A DNA stretch of 64,000 nucleotides from Epiperipatus broadwayi (Eukaryota > Onychophora > Udeonychophora > Euonychophora > Peripatidae), in NCBI GenBank assembly GCA_028023455.1, contig JAQFVV010000960.1, forward strand, positions 82,926-146,925, in the 5' to 3' direction. The notes beneath the pieces were generated by a model. It saw only the letters and a list, made by a program, of their open reading frames with translations, was not told the origin of the DNA and ran no database searches. The stretch's first letter is position 1. Each line of letters opens with the position of its first letter. Below are positions 48,567 through 59,473 of this stretch, piece after piece. A program made the position numbers and the translations under genes.

Positions 48567-49931
48567 ACTTACGTAATCAATGTGCGTTAAATAAATTTAT
48601 AATTATAATTCAAGAAATAAAAAAAAAGAATTTTTAAATTATATGGCTTTATGGCTCGAGAGTTCATAAAAAGTTCGACCTCTGATAATAATACAACTGG
48701 AATCAATTCCAGGAATTTAAATCCAGCCTGACAATTAACTACTGTACTAAATCACATAACACAAGATAAAGAATAAAAAGTTAGCCATCAAATACAGGGG
48801 GATAGGTTACAGTCAAAATTGCTGTGAGATCATGATTACGGGAAACTGTTGCACAAACATGCATGAAGGGCTTTCTGCACTAATCTTAATGACCGGAGAT
48901 AATGAAATGAGTGATAGATTTTGCCTTCAGAATACCCTAAACGGAAAGAATATTTGAGACCTTTCCAAATATATGAAAAAAACAATAAAACAAAATCCTA
49001 AGTTCAAACCCTTTATTTACTGTAGTAAACATTCAGTATACTGAATGAATAGCTTAATTAAATATTTTTTATAATGAGGTCTGTACTGAAATAAATAAAT
49101 ATGTACGCCGCACTAATCTTTGTTTTTAATATCAGTAATAAGTATACTGTATATATAAAACAAGATTATATTTAAATATAGTTCTTTAATAAATTAATTG
49201 TCGAGCACATTTTTTTACAACAACGATTTGAGTTTTTGATACAGCGAATTTATCAATAATTTTAACATAATACAACAGTTGGTGACTTAATTTGCAATAA
49301 ACATTATTGATAAATTATTTGAATAGCTTTGATTGAGAATACAGACGTAATCACTCGTTTATATATTGTGCATGCGTACATATCACATTATGTTTTGTAC
49401 ATCCTATTCTCTCTGTCTTTATTTCTAATCAGAAAGAGTGTGAAAGAAATGGCCAAACTTAGAAGGATGTTATTTAAATCCATGTTCCTTTCAAAGTTGA
49501 AGAAGTGCATTGGACACTATACTATTGAATAATGGGATTAATGCATTTTTGTTAATAGGTGAATGAATTTGAGACTGTTTAGTTTTTATGATCTTAAGGA
49601 CACCAAAGTTATAAATGATCTATACAAATATTTGGAAACACTTTTCTACATTTCTTGAAATACTATCTCAAAAGACAATTATAATGAGAAAAAAAATTCA
49701 ATTTCTCTATTATTTGGGAGTTAACGTGAAATTTAAGTACCAGAAGTACCAGCATTTAAATTGATCCTTGGACCCCACATTCCAGAGACCGAGACCTTAT
49801 TATCATAATAAACCAGGCATGATAATAATTGATGTTATATTGTAATAATCATTTGCAATTGATACATTAGCCGAAATATATCCAATGTATATACACAAAT
49901 ATTTTGCTGTAATAAATTTGCCTTTAAATTT
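48567..49931. other. Mostly unassigned; short family B tail
   Basis: 48990-49080 contains AACATTCAGTATACTGAATG and AATAGCTTAATTAAATA, the family B end. Open frames at 49329-49532 and 49803-50023 have no domain. No other repeat recognised. Confidence 0.45.
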
Positions 49932-50826
49932 TTGGTACTTGTGAGTTTTCCAGTAAACCAAGATGGCAGCCCGTATTTTTGATAAATCCACAGTTTCGAG
50001 GAGCCCCAAAAAATGTTTACCAAAAATGCCTGCTGGGAAATGACATATTTAATATTTACTATTTATTTTTTAGTAGTGTTATTTTTTAAAAAAAGGTACT
50101 GTTCTATTAGTGTTATTTTGAAATAAAAAATATATTTCCAGTAAATAAATATCTCAATGAATTTATTTAGTATTTGTGCTTTTTATTTTTAATAAATCAT
50201 AAATAATAAAAAAACATAGCTGGCCAAGTAACAATATATTTCTGTGTTTTTTCATAGCAACAACGCCATCAAGTGGCCAATCCCAGCTAATAGAACAATA
50301 CCAAAATAAATCATTGTGGAAAAATTAATTACAATATTTACAATTTATTTCTTATTTTTCAATTAACTTATTAACAGAAAAATGGAAAAAAATATATAAA
50401 TTCAATATCTACATTTTATTTATGTCAGCAGCATGCAATTATATCATGACCATTAACACACATCTTTGGGGGGGGGAAGGGCCTCATACTTTTAGAAATA
50501 GTGCAGTACATCAAGCACTGTGATAGGAAGGTCCCAAATCAACAATTTACCAATTAAACTGCTGACCAACAAAAATACTGAATGAAATCAAATTGTGATA
50601 AATATTAAGAGTGTCTCCTTCTCATGTTATAATATAAGTAAAAAAACAAAACTGAAATAAAGATAATAAATATTATTGGAATATTTTTTTTTAATTTAAC
50701 AATCAATTTATTAATTTTGTTTTAATAACACTAGCACATCTTCAGTAGATTATAAACCTCAAAACTGTATATTTATCAAAAATATAAGTTGCCATCTTGT
50801 TTACAGGAAAACTCACAAATACCAAT
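49932..50826 (-). mobile_element. Family J non-autonomous TIR element, copy 2
   Basis: TIRs of about 65 bp: TTGGTACTTGTGAGTTTTCC then AAGATGGCAGCCCGTATTT, mirrored by AAATATAAGTTGCCATCTTG then GGAAAACTCACAAATACCAA. The interior aligns in reverse with copy 1 (for example TATCATGACCATTAACACAC). It is longer than copy 1, so copy 1 may be deleted. Confidence 0.8.
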
Positions 50827-50869
50827 TTTTTAATATACATAATTAATGAAACCTTAAACCAAATGCAAA

Positions 50870-51240
50870 TAATATATGGGTAGAATGATAACCTTGGCAC
50901 TAATGTGGGCTTTGAATGTTCATCATCAGATTTTCAATGAAATGGATGACTGAAAAGTTGTAGGTTGGAATAGTTTGAAGCCTGTCCATTAAAGTATGAA
51001 GATTGGCTATCTTAATATAAAGCTGAGCACTGGTTGTATATATGCATGGAGATAGTAATCTGGACCAACTGATGACTGCTGGTTTAGCATGAAATGTGTT
51101 TATTGGTGATTATTTATCTTTTCAACATGTGTGTGATCAGGTGGGTCAGCAATATGAGATGGCATGGAGAGTTAAGGGTTGTGTGGAAAGTCTAAGTTCA
51201 AATCCCTTATATATAATATATTTTTGAAAATGTTGTGACT
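50870..51240 (+). repeat. Family B repeat
   Basis: GAAGCCTGTCCATTAAAG, GGCTATCTTAATATAAAGC, CCAACTGATGACTGCTGG, ATGAGATGGCATGGAG in the family order. Confidence 0.65.
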
Positions 51241-51464
51241 TTCTGATAGACTTGGGACTTCAGATATCTATCTCACTGCCTTTGCATGAATCCACTACTG
51301 AATATGATAAAGGAAACTGGACAGAAAATGAAGGAAACAATGATGCTGAGTAGTAAATAATAATTATTGACTTAAGTTAAGATGAAGATATCTCATTTAT
51401 TTTTCATGTAGAATTGCATATACGCAGCAAAATAAAATTTAAAACAAAATAGATAAAATTAAAA

Positions 51465-51705
51465 GATAACTAAACAAAGCAAAACTCTCCATACAGTAGT
51501 GCCTCCCTGTGTCAACCAGTGTAATCAATGAAATGCCAGAAGGCTTGTGCATAAAATCCCTGTCTAATACCTACTCATCCAATATCCCCAGACTAGTTTC
51601 ATTGATTACTCTGGTTGGCACAGGGAGGCACTACTGTATGGAGAGTTTAGCTTTGTTTATAAACAATTAGGTGCTAGTATAAGAGATAGTGATCATGTGA
51701 TGCTT
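51465..51705. mobile_element. Family D, compact palindromic derivative
   Basis: Left CAAAACTCTCCATACAGTAG and GCCTCCCTGTG are mirrored by right CACAGGGAGGCACTACTG and TATGGAGAGTTTAGCTTTG. The core stops abruptly at AGACTAGTTTC and joins ATTGATTACTCTGGTTGG. The right flank keeps GATAGTGATCATGTGATG. Confidence 0.85.
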
Positions 51706-51859
51706 AAAAGATAACTATAAAACAAACTTATTTATTAGTTTTTACTTGATTAAGACGTCTTTACTAACTTAATATAATAAAAGAAATTCACAATTAATGC
51801 CTAGGAGTTTTCTTATGTTTTTAAATAGATTCTTATACAGTCAAATGATCACTCTATGT

Positions 51860-52165
51860 ATCATATTAGCAGGGATCTTATAGTATGTGGTAAATTATTG
51901 ACCTGGATTTAAATCCGATTCAATAAATCTATTTGTGTTTTAGATTCTTGTCAGGTTTAGAATTTTAAAAAAAATAGTTAATCCATAACATATAAAAAAA
52001 ATTATCTAATACTGATTGGCAAATGGGTATTTAGTTATTCTTAGCTAGGAAATAAAGTACGGCTGAAAAACTGCCCAAACCCTTACCCAGAAACAATTAG
52101 AAAGCCTGGTGAATAATGACTCTTTTTACTATTTGTCGATGAAGATTCTTGGAGAGATTTTTGTT
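51860..52165 (+). mobile_element. Family N tRNA-derived SINE
   Basis: B-box-like GGATTTAAATCC, then ATTGGCAAATGGGTATTTAG, TTCTTAGCTAGG and AGAAAGCCTGGTGAATAATG, in the order of the 154-bp unit at 34 kb. Confidence 0.65.
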
Positions 52166-52389
52166 GTTGGATATTTAAAAGTGGGTTTAATTTATTTATG
52201 TGTTAACAGGATTTTTTGAAATATATTTACTGCATTGAAACTTTAGTAAATGGCATATTAGCAAACAACTTTTCCAGCATATGTATCTTCTGGGTCATTT
52301 TACCTCAAAATTATGTTTTAATAAGAATTTGCTTAAACAAAGAAGCATTACCAAATTCACCACTTCTTTATTTTGTTGTAATATCTTAT

Positions 52390-52866
52390 ATAAATGCCAT
52401 TTATCCATTACTTTGAACACTTTTTAGCAAAAACTTCTTATTATATCTACATAACATACACAATCTTATGTTTCGACTGTCCTGAAATCTTCAGAGTTGC
52501 TTTATCTTAATTTATATGCTTACACAATCTTATGTTTTGACTGTTCTGCAGTCTTCTTTAGAGCCACTTTTATCTTAATTTATATGCATACACAATCTTA
52601 TGTTTCGACTGTCCTTTAGTCTTCTTCAGAGTCACTTTATCTTAATTTATATGCATACACAATCTTATGTTTTGACTGCCCTGCAGTCTTCTTCAGAGCC
52701 CCTTTATTTAAGACTGCAGGGCAGTTGAAACATAAAATTAGAATGAAGGGGGGCTCTGAAGAAGATTGCAGGACAGTCAAAACATAAGATTGTGTATGCA
52801 TATAGATGCAATAAAAGGTTTTTGTTAAAAGTGTTCAAAGTAGTGGATAAAATTGCATTCATAAAG
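52390..52866. mobile_element. Family F foldback element with internal 67-bp tandem repeats, copy 2
   Basis: Outer ends ATGCCATTTATCCATTACTT and ACTAGTGG-type complement (GTAGTGGATAAAATTGCATT). The left arm contains four direct units starting at 52458, 52522, 52590 and 52657 with ACACAATCTTATGTTT, each with a CTGCAGTCTTCTTCAGAGCC-like end. The right arm has about one and a half units in inverted form (52700-52795). Left-arm expansion makes the foldback asymmetric. Confidence 0.85.
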
Positions 52867-52934
52867 AAGAATTCTTTTAGCTTTCAAATGTTTAAGTTCA
52901 GAAGAAATTGGAATTCTTTGCAATAACTCAAGTT

Positions 52935-52990
52935 ATTTGTAATCATCATCATCATCATTTTCAATCACTATCAATCCACTGCAGAATTAA
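52935..52990 (-). mobile_element. RTE-like LINE extreme 3' tail
   Basis: ATCATCATCATCATCATTTT followed by ATCAATCCACTGCAG, the reverse of the CTGCAGTGGAT...GATGAT end seen at 22.5 and 35.2 kb. About 55 bp only. Confidence 0.65.
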
Positions 52991-53290
52991 GTAATACTAT
53001 TATATTTACAATACTATTTGTTATGTAAAATACATCTGCACTTTAGCATTAATTTTGACTTAGCTATTAAGTTAATGGAATGAATGTTCACAGTAAATTT
53101 TCAAGATTTATTTCTTTGCAGCTAATATTTTAGATGGATCTATTGGGTACAGTGATTAGTCCACCCTCTCTATTGTGCCAGGCAAAGATTCTGGGCTATA
53201 TCCTTGGAATTTTTTCTAGGTTGCAAGTAGGCGTAAATCGTTTTCCAATCAACTAGATCATAACTAGCTTGACTAATTGTAGTTATATCA
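52991..53290. other. Unassigned sequence
   Basis: Contains GATTCTGGGCTATATCC, which may be a very decayed B-box region, but no SINE could be defined. Confidence 0.3.
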
Positions 53291-53757
53291 TTGGACTATT
53301 TTTATCATCTAATATGAGTATTGAATGTGTTTAGAAAAATATAACTTTCTTTAAATATTTCAAATATATTCAACTGTTAGTAATAGCATGCAGGTTAGTA
53401 TATGCACAACATTTCAAGAGGTCCTATCCTCTCTCTTCTTCAGGTGTTGCTGGCCTGACCAGTGACAGTACTTGCATGGGAATTGAACCTGGACCTTAGA
53501 TTTTTGAAATATTGAATTTTAAGGTATCACTCTAACCAACTGAGCCATCCTCATCTAAAGATCCAGGTTGATTCCTATACTAGTACTGTCACTGGTCAGG
53601 CAGCAATACCTAACGAAGAGGGAAGAATAATATCTTTCAAAAAATTGTGCATATACTAACCTGTGGGTTAACAGTTGAATGTATTTGGAATATTTAAATA
53701 AAGTTAAATTTTTCTAAAGGCATTCAATTCTCATATTAGATGATAGAAATAGTCCAA
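53291..53757. mobile_element. Family H foldback element with tRNA-like cassette, copy 2
   Basis: Left TIR TTGGACTATTTTTATCATC, right TIR GATGATAGAAATAGTCCAA. Inside, one inverted and one direct cassette meet near 53550. The inverted one shows AACCAACTGAGCCATCC, the reverse of a classical tRNA D-arm. Both cassettes carry CACTGGTCAGG / CCTGACCAGTGAC. It is shorter than copy 1, which has extra direct units. Confidence 0.8.
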
Positions 53758-54935
53758 TATATAACTATAACTAAAACACCATCATCACAAACCTTCAGGA
53801 AAACACCAACTTAACTAGCCATCCACGTTGGTTGGTAAATGGGTATCCAAATATTGTCAACTGAGTTGTAAAGGTCACAGATTAATCTAGATTGGTAGGA
53901 TGAATGATAATGCTTTAACTGTGTAATATTTACAAAGCATTAAACCCTTAAGCATGTGTAATCAAAACTACTATTGCTATATACAACCTTTAAAACCATT
54001 GAGGGAGAGGTCATACTTCTACTAGGAAATGAGTTCATAATTTACTTCTACTTTAAAAGATTTTATATATATCACATACAGAATGGGAGTAAATGATGTT
54101 AAGTAATGTTTATATTTAAAAATCAAATATTAATTAAAAATTAGGTTGTATTAAAGTTTCCAATGAGTTATATAACGTTTGAAAGTTTTTTGTCTGTGCA
54201 TCTTTCATCTTTAGCTCAATCCTGTCACAACCATCCACCAGCCAGTGACAGACTAACCTCTCCCACAATAGATGCATTAGAAACCCACACTTTTTCAAGT
54301 AATCCAGTGCAAATGTTACTTACTTCATATACATGTTATTTTTTTAAGAGATACTTTAAACATAACTGTATATAATATGTATTTAAATATGTTTCAAACT
54401 TATATTCCACCCCACATTACTGAAACATATGATCAAAGAAGTGAAAAAGATGAATGATTTCCAAGTTGTGCATTTCAAATTGAAACAGTACTCATCAGTA
54501 GGCCCAGATCACAATCACTTAAACATCGCTTCATCATTTGTTCAGTAAAGACATAGATAGCAAATTACTGTAGTTTAATTGAAAGGTTTCAAATTTTCCA
54601 CTGTACAACTTTGATGCAAACCACTTTATGGAAATATATTAATAACTATTACTAATCCTTTATTAAGGTAGACATGATCCCTATCCCAAATATATACTTT
54701 AAGTCTTTGAATAATGTATCTGCAGTGTTGTAGTGATATCAACCCCTGACTTTCTTCCCCATGTTGACAGTTTTATTAACTTTTACACAAGGTGGGAGAT
54801 GTATTAGCTTTTAACACATGGAGGGATGTACAATCACTGCACTATAATATATATGTCAATCATTGATTATATATATTCTAACCTCTCCCCGCCGCTCGTC
54901 CTCCAAAATTATTATACTGTTTAAAAATATTCCGG
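53758..54935. other. Mostly unassigned, with fragments of families N and C
   Basis: 53825-53880 carries TTGGTTGGTAAATGGGTATC (family N body). 54430-54640 is a minus family C copy (ACTCATCAGTAGGCCCAGAT, ACCACTTTATGGAAATATAT). The 70-codon frame at 54163-54375 has no domain. ACCTCTCCCCGC at 54881 lies just before the visible start of the palindrome and recurs inside it. Confidence 0.5.
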
Positions 54936-55104
54936 GTTCTAGCTCAGTTTAACAAATGAATAAATGAAATATCCAGCATTAATTAAAAATGATTACTGGT
55001 TCTAACTTTTAAAATACAAGTACAGTTATATTTGTAAATGAATTAATAAATATTTATTATTTTCATGAGACATGGAGTGACGACACGGAGAACGAGATAG
55101 ACTA

Positions 55105-55139
55105 CATTGAGATATTATCCACACGATACTATCTCAATG
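55105..55139. repeat. Small hairpin within the palindrome arm
   Basis: CATTGAGATA and TATCTCAATG form a perfect 10-bp stem at 55105-55114 and 55130-55139, extendable with mismatches. The right arm has the same hairpin at 63797-63831, with a CpG-to-TpG type change in the loop (CACACGAT versus CACATGAT). Confidence 0.8.
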
Positions 55140-55424
55140 GCATAAGAACACTATTCCCCCTTTTACTATACTAAATAACTAACTTATAGTATTCTTACGA
55201 CTTTCTAAGCTCTTTTCACTACGATTAAAATAATAATCATGTCTTAATATTCTTTGTAATAATAATCTAGCTCAATTAAATAAGATTAAGTAAATAAATA
55301 GAATAAATAAAATAAAATCAAATCTCAGGTTCATAAATTGTATTCTAACTGATTTAAAATTACGGTAGTAAACTATGAAAAGGGAATTTTATGTCATAAA
55401 TTCACTACGCAGCAACTAACATTA

Positions 55425-55464
<40 letters not shown>
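55425..55464. repeat. (AAT)n microsatellite
   Basis: About 13 uninterrupted repeats in the left arm. The right-arm equivalent (63497-63530) is shorter and interrupted. Confidence 0.9.
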
Positions 55465-57330
55465 GTATAATATAATCTTATTACTTCCTAAATGAAATAA
55501 ATAATTACGTACGTGGTATTATTTCAATAATCTGATAACAAAATACGTGTGGTAACATTAGCATATAATTTATTTTAATATTGTGGCAACCAACTTATGA
55601 CCAATAAATGATATAATTATGATCTTTTAATTTTATCATACAAATAAATTTTCAAAATTATTATAACACTTTTATGTTTACCTATTTTGTGCAAAACTAT
55701 ATGTCTGTTTCAATTATAAATGTGTATTGTGATATCATGCATCCATGTGGAGAAATAATAACGAAGACACAAAGCTTTATAATAAATTTACAACAAAGTT
55801 TATTAATAACATAAACTAATAACAATATTTTACATTATGTACATTGGATATCCTTATTCTCCTATCACAAAATTATTTTGCTAGTTTATACAATAAAACC
55901 AAACTTCTACTTATTTTACTAGTTAATTCTTATCGTTTAAATACTTAAGAAAGTACAGTATTATTATTATTGGATTTCTTATTTTAGTTTAGCTTGTTAC
56001 AAAAGGTATTTATTTATAATTATCACTAACACTTTGTATCCCTACTATTTTTTAAAATTATATTTTTATAAAATTACATTCGTAGTAAATATTCTACAAA
56101 ATCATAAAACTCTAAATTTATATTAGTTATATGGAATCCTACAGATTCAAAAACATTCTTCTATATTTGATATTACGTTTTACTGTTCACTATACAATGC
56201 TTATTAATCTAATATACTCATTCAAGCCTTGCTTTGGATGGTAATTACAATTATTAACACACCATGCGCAAATATATGTGTCTATTACACATTATTGAAT
56301 TATTTTCTTAACAAACATGCAATATTCATTTTCTAAATATTATTATAAAAATATTCAAATTTTATTATCACTTAAAAAAAAAAAACTTTGTTTAGATTTC
56401 TCTTTTAAAAATCTGATATTCGTTTCCAAATTGGTTTTAAACTGTATTATATGATTCTTTCTCTCTTTATGATTTTTTTACTTTCATTTTTAAAATTACA
56501 CAATTCTAACACATTCCAGTAAATAAACTATTCTTACTTAACGATAACATACCCTCAGTTCTATTTTATTCATTATTTCTGTAAAAAATATCTTTCTGAC
56601 GATGCAGATTCACGAAACAAGGATAGCGAAAATAGATGCACAGGATCAAAATAACTAGAATATTATCCGTCATAAACCTTGACAATAATGGCACAGTGAA
56701 TTTAAAGACACTATAGAGGAGTGACCTTTGTTTGTCTACCCACCTCTATTATAGGAGTGATGCTAAAGCTATTTCTTCAGCTTTATATAACATCAAAGAG
56801 TTTAAAAGATACGTAAAGACACTGTCCAAAATATATGTGTTCAGTGATAGGGCTTAGTTAGCTATACTGAAATCACACAAACTAACTATGATCCAAATAC
56901 TTTATTTTTCTTATTTCTTAGCAAAACATCATCTTGGTTTCCTCTACACTAGTACTACCAAGTCACTATCCGATCTTATTTCTCTAGATTTTTCTATACA
57001 GTACATCGACAAAATCTTATCTACATTTCTAACAATAATAAAATTCATTTTATTTCAAAACTATACAGCTGTTCTCTAAGAAAATCTTTTACTACTTTTC
57101 TCGTATATTTATCATATACAAACTATTTTAAAATATCTAATACTTTGTTACATGAAAGTTCAAAAGAATCACACAATTGTTTTGACAACTTATACTATTA
57201 ATTATACTTGAAATAACTCATTGCATGCATATTTAAAATTATTCTTATCTCAGAATATGTTTGAATGTTGTATAAAATGTGTACTTATAATTTTAAAACT
57301 TTTACACATCATTCTTAATCAATAGATGAT

Positions 57331-57470
57331 CTAAAAAAAATACATTATGCATTATAAATAAATGTCAAAATTACCAAAACGATCTTGATCTTCTCGATCG
57401 TGTTCTGTAGGCTTCACCATTCCATTAATTCTTGTAGATATAAAAATTCCATACATACTTTTTTATTTTT
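57331..57470 (-). other. Possible coding remnant with a 44-nt intron-like gap, left arm
   Basis: The minus strand reads STRINGMVKPTEHDREDQDR, then GTAATTTT at 57374, a T-run and AG at 57331-57332. Removing those 44 nt keeps the frame open for a further HLLIKNDV before a stop. The right arm (61490-61660) keeps both splice-like ends (46-nt gap at 61572-61617) but has lost one T, which shifts the frame. No family recognised. Short gaps with AT-rich ends arise easily by chance in such DNA. Confidence 0.25.
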
Positions 57471-58250
57471 AAAACAATATTTCTATCATTCTATTAAGCT
57501 ATTATATTTAAATCTCATTATTATTAAATTTATGTTTATATGTTTTCCCTAATCTAATCTAGCATTTTAGATTTAAAAATAAATTAATAAAAATATTTAA
57601 ATTATATTTACGATACTTCTTCACCAGACTTTCTTGAACTGTTCATATTTAAGCTAAAAAAAAAATATTTTATTTCTTCTTTTAGTCACTTAAAGTTCTA
57701 TTTTACGGCAAAACAATTATTACTCTGTTTATTAAATCTTCATAGACGACAATCCTTGGTTTTCACAATATTGTACACAATTATTAATTCATGGCATTCT
57801 CTTCTACTATTGTCTGCTAAAATTTTTCCCGCGCGACTTTTCCGATGCATCTTGTACGTACTTTTAGTTAAAGATTCAGTAATTTTTTTGTTTCCATGGA
57901 TCCATTTTCATTAGGTAATTTTAATTTTATAGTTTACCAATCAAGCCTTTTCTCCAATGAATACTTTACAATATTTTTTCTCATTTCTCTTAGATAAAGT
58001 TTTTCTGTTCTTTTCCCTAAGACGCATAATAGCACTTTCATATTCTTCTTTATTTTTTTTTTATTTTAAAATTCTTGTACTATATTTTTAATAATGTTTT
58101 CCTTTAAAAGATAAACACTCTTTCTTCATCATTATTTTCTTTATAATAAAACGCAGATTAAATTTTTCCATAGAGAAGAATAACATAACTTTAAAGTAGC
58201 CTTATAAATTTTTCGTCATAATTTTTTCCTGACGGCATGTAACTTCTCTT

Positions 58251-58445
58251 TTATGTTTCGTATAGCGTCCAAATTCTCTTTCTCTGAGTTATAATACTAA
58301 GTTTTTGGTTGAGCATAAATAAAGTTGTATTAAGGTAATTTCCCAATATTTCTCCTTCAGTAATTAATTTAGGTATTTTCCCTTGTACTTCCATCTCTAC
58401 TGTAGGTTTTTGGTTAAATTCGAATAAATTTCCCTGGCAAGATAA
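58251..58445 (-). other. Short open frame kept in both palindrome arms, left copy
   Basis: Open for about 60 codons on the minus strand. From the ATG at 58394 it encodes 47 residues including MEVQGKIPK and LFMLNQKLSIITQR, and upstream in frame LFEFNQKPTVE. The right arm keeps the same frame from about 60460 to 60609 with FKFNQKP, MEVQGKIPK and LFMLNQKL. Many replacements are non-synonymous, so selection for protein is not evident. No domain recognised. Confidence 0.3.
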
Positions 58446-59436
58446 CTTTTAAAATTAGCAATTCATATCGATACAGTCAAAATATATTATATGTTACAAT
58501 AGAACTTTTTTTAAAATAAATACAAATTTTAAAATTTATATCACTTTTCCAGCTACGGTGTTATCAGCTACAAAAATGTGTTACTTTCTCTTTCACTTAC
58601 ACATTACCTCTCCCCGCTTCGTCTAATACTTATATTTTTGTCTGCCAATTTACCCCCATTGATTGGTTAATAACTTTATTTTAGCGCAAACAAATTTATC
58701 CATTTTAGTTTTATAACAGAATAGACGTTTAAAATAAAGAATTGATGACGTAATGTCTGAAATATTATTTAGACTAATATTTTTTAAATTCAATTATACT
58801 TTTACCAAAATTATTTAAACTTTAAAATAATTATTAAAATAACATTTAACATTTAAACTTTCACTTTAAGGATCGATGGCAATTATATTTAGTTTTAAAT
58901 TCACAAACTTTTATTATTATTTTAACAAGCGTGTGTGTGAAGGTATATAATATACAGTCACGTGTTTACTAATTTTATCAGATGATTTTTTTATTTACGT
59001 CTCGGTCTAAATTACCAAAACTAATATATTTTATAAAAAATTTGGAAAATAATTTTAAAAATGTTGAACTAAATATAACTCTCACCCTTCCACAGTTTAT
59101 TATAAAATATACTCTATTAATTTTGATTATTAAATACAATTATAACATGGCATATAGCATTTATTTAATTTATTAGTTTTTAAAATTTTATATTCAAATT
59201 ATTAATATGATTTTAACTATTTATAGCTGTATTATTTTATATGGCCAGCTTTTACAACCATAAGCAATGATATATTTAAGCTTTATTTAACTGTTTTCTT
59301 TTAAAATAATCTTTTACATTTTTATATACCAGGTATTTTCAGCTTAAAATTGTACTATAAAATCTAATTATCCTATTATTATTTATTTATCCTACAAACA
59401 CATCTTAAAATTTAAAATTTTTTAGTAATTGACCAT

Positions 59437-59473
59437 ATATTGTGCCCTTATCTATAGGTCATAACAAGGTAGA
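59437..59473. other. Palindrome spacer, 37 bp
   Basis: The only unpaired sequence between the arms. It contains CCCTTATCTATAGGTCATAA. With arms this long, such a spacer would allow cruciform or long hairpin formation. Confidence 0.9.

Larger units (their letters stand above)
54936..59436 (+). repeat. Left arm of a giant palindrome
   Basis: The reverse complement of this arm matches 59474-64000 collinearly for its whole length. Paired coordinates sum to 118910 at the centre and 118936 at the window end, so net indel is only 26 bp in 4.5 kb. The innermost 226 bp (59211-59436) are identical to the partner. In stretches compared by eye further out, the arms differ by about 5-10%, with substitutions and small indels. 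Short runs elsewhere, such as GAAAAGTCGCGCGGGAAAA, are also unchanged. CpG is visibly commoner here than in the rest of the window. The true left end is unknown, because the right arm leaves the window at the base pairing with 54936. Confidence 0.95.

Noticed and set aside
55740-55860. LTR of a retrotransposon (AATAAA with downstream TGTGTCTTCGTTATT on the minus strand)
   Set aside because: No second direct copy, no primer-binding site and no gag or pol remnant could be found within the arm.
58251-58445. Carotenoid-oxygenase-like start, suggested by the word GKIP
   Set aside because: The conserved W and RNGPG motifs that should follow are absent; a four-residue match is not evidence.
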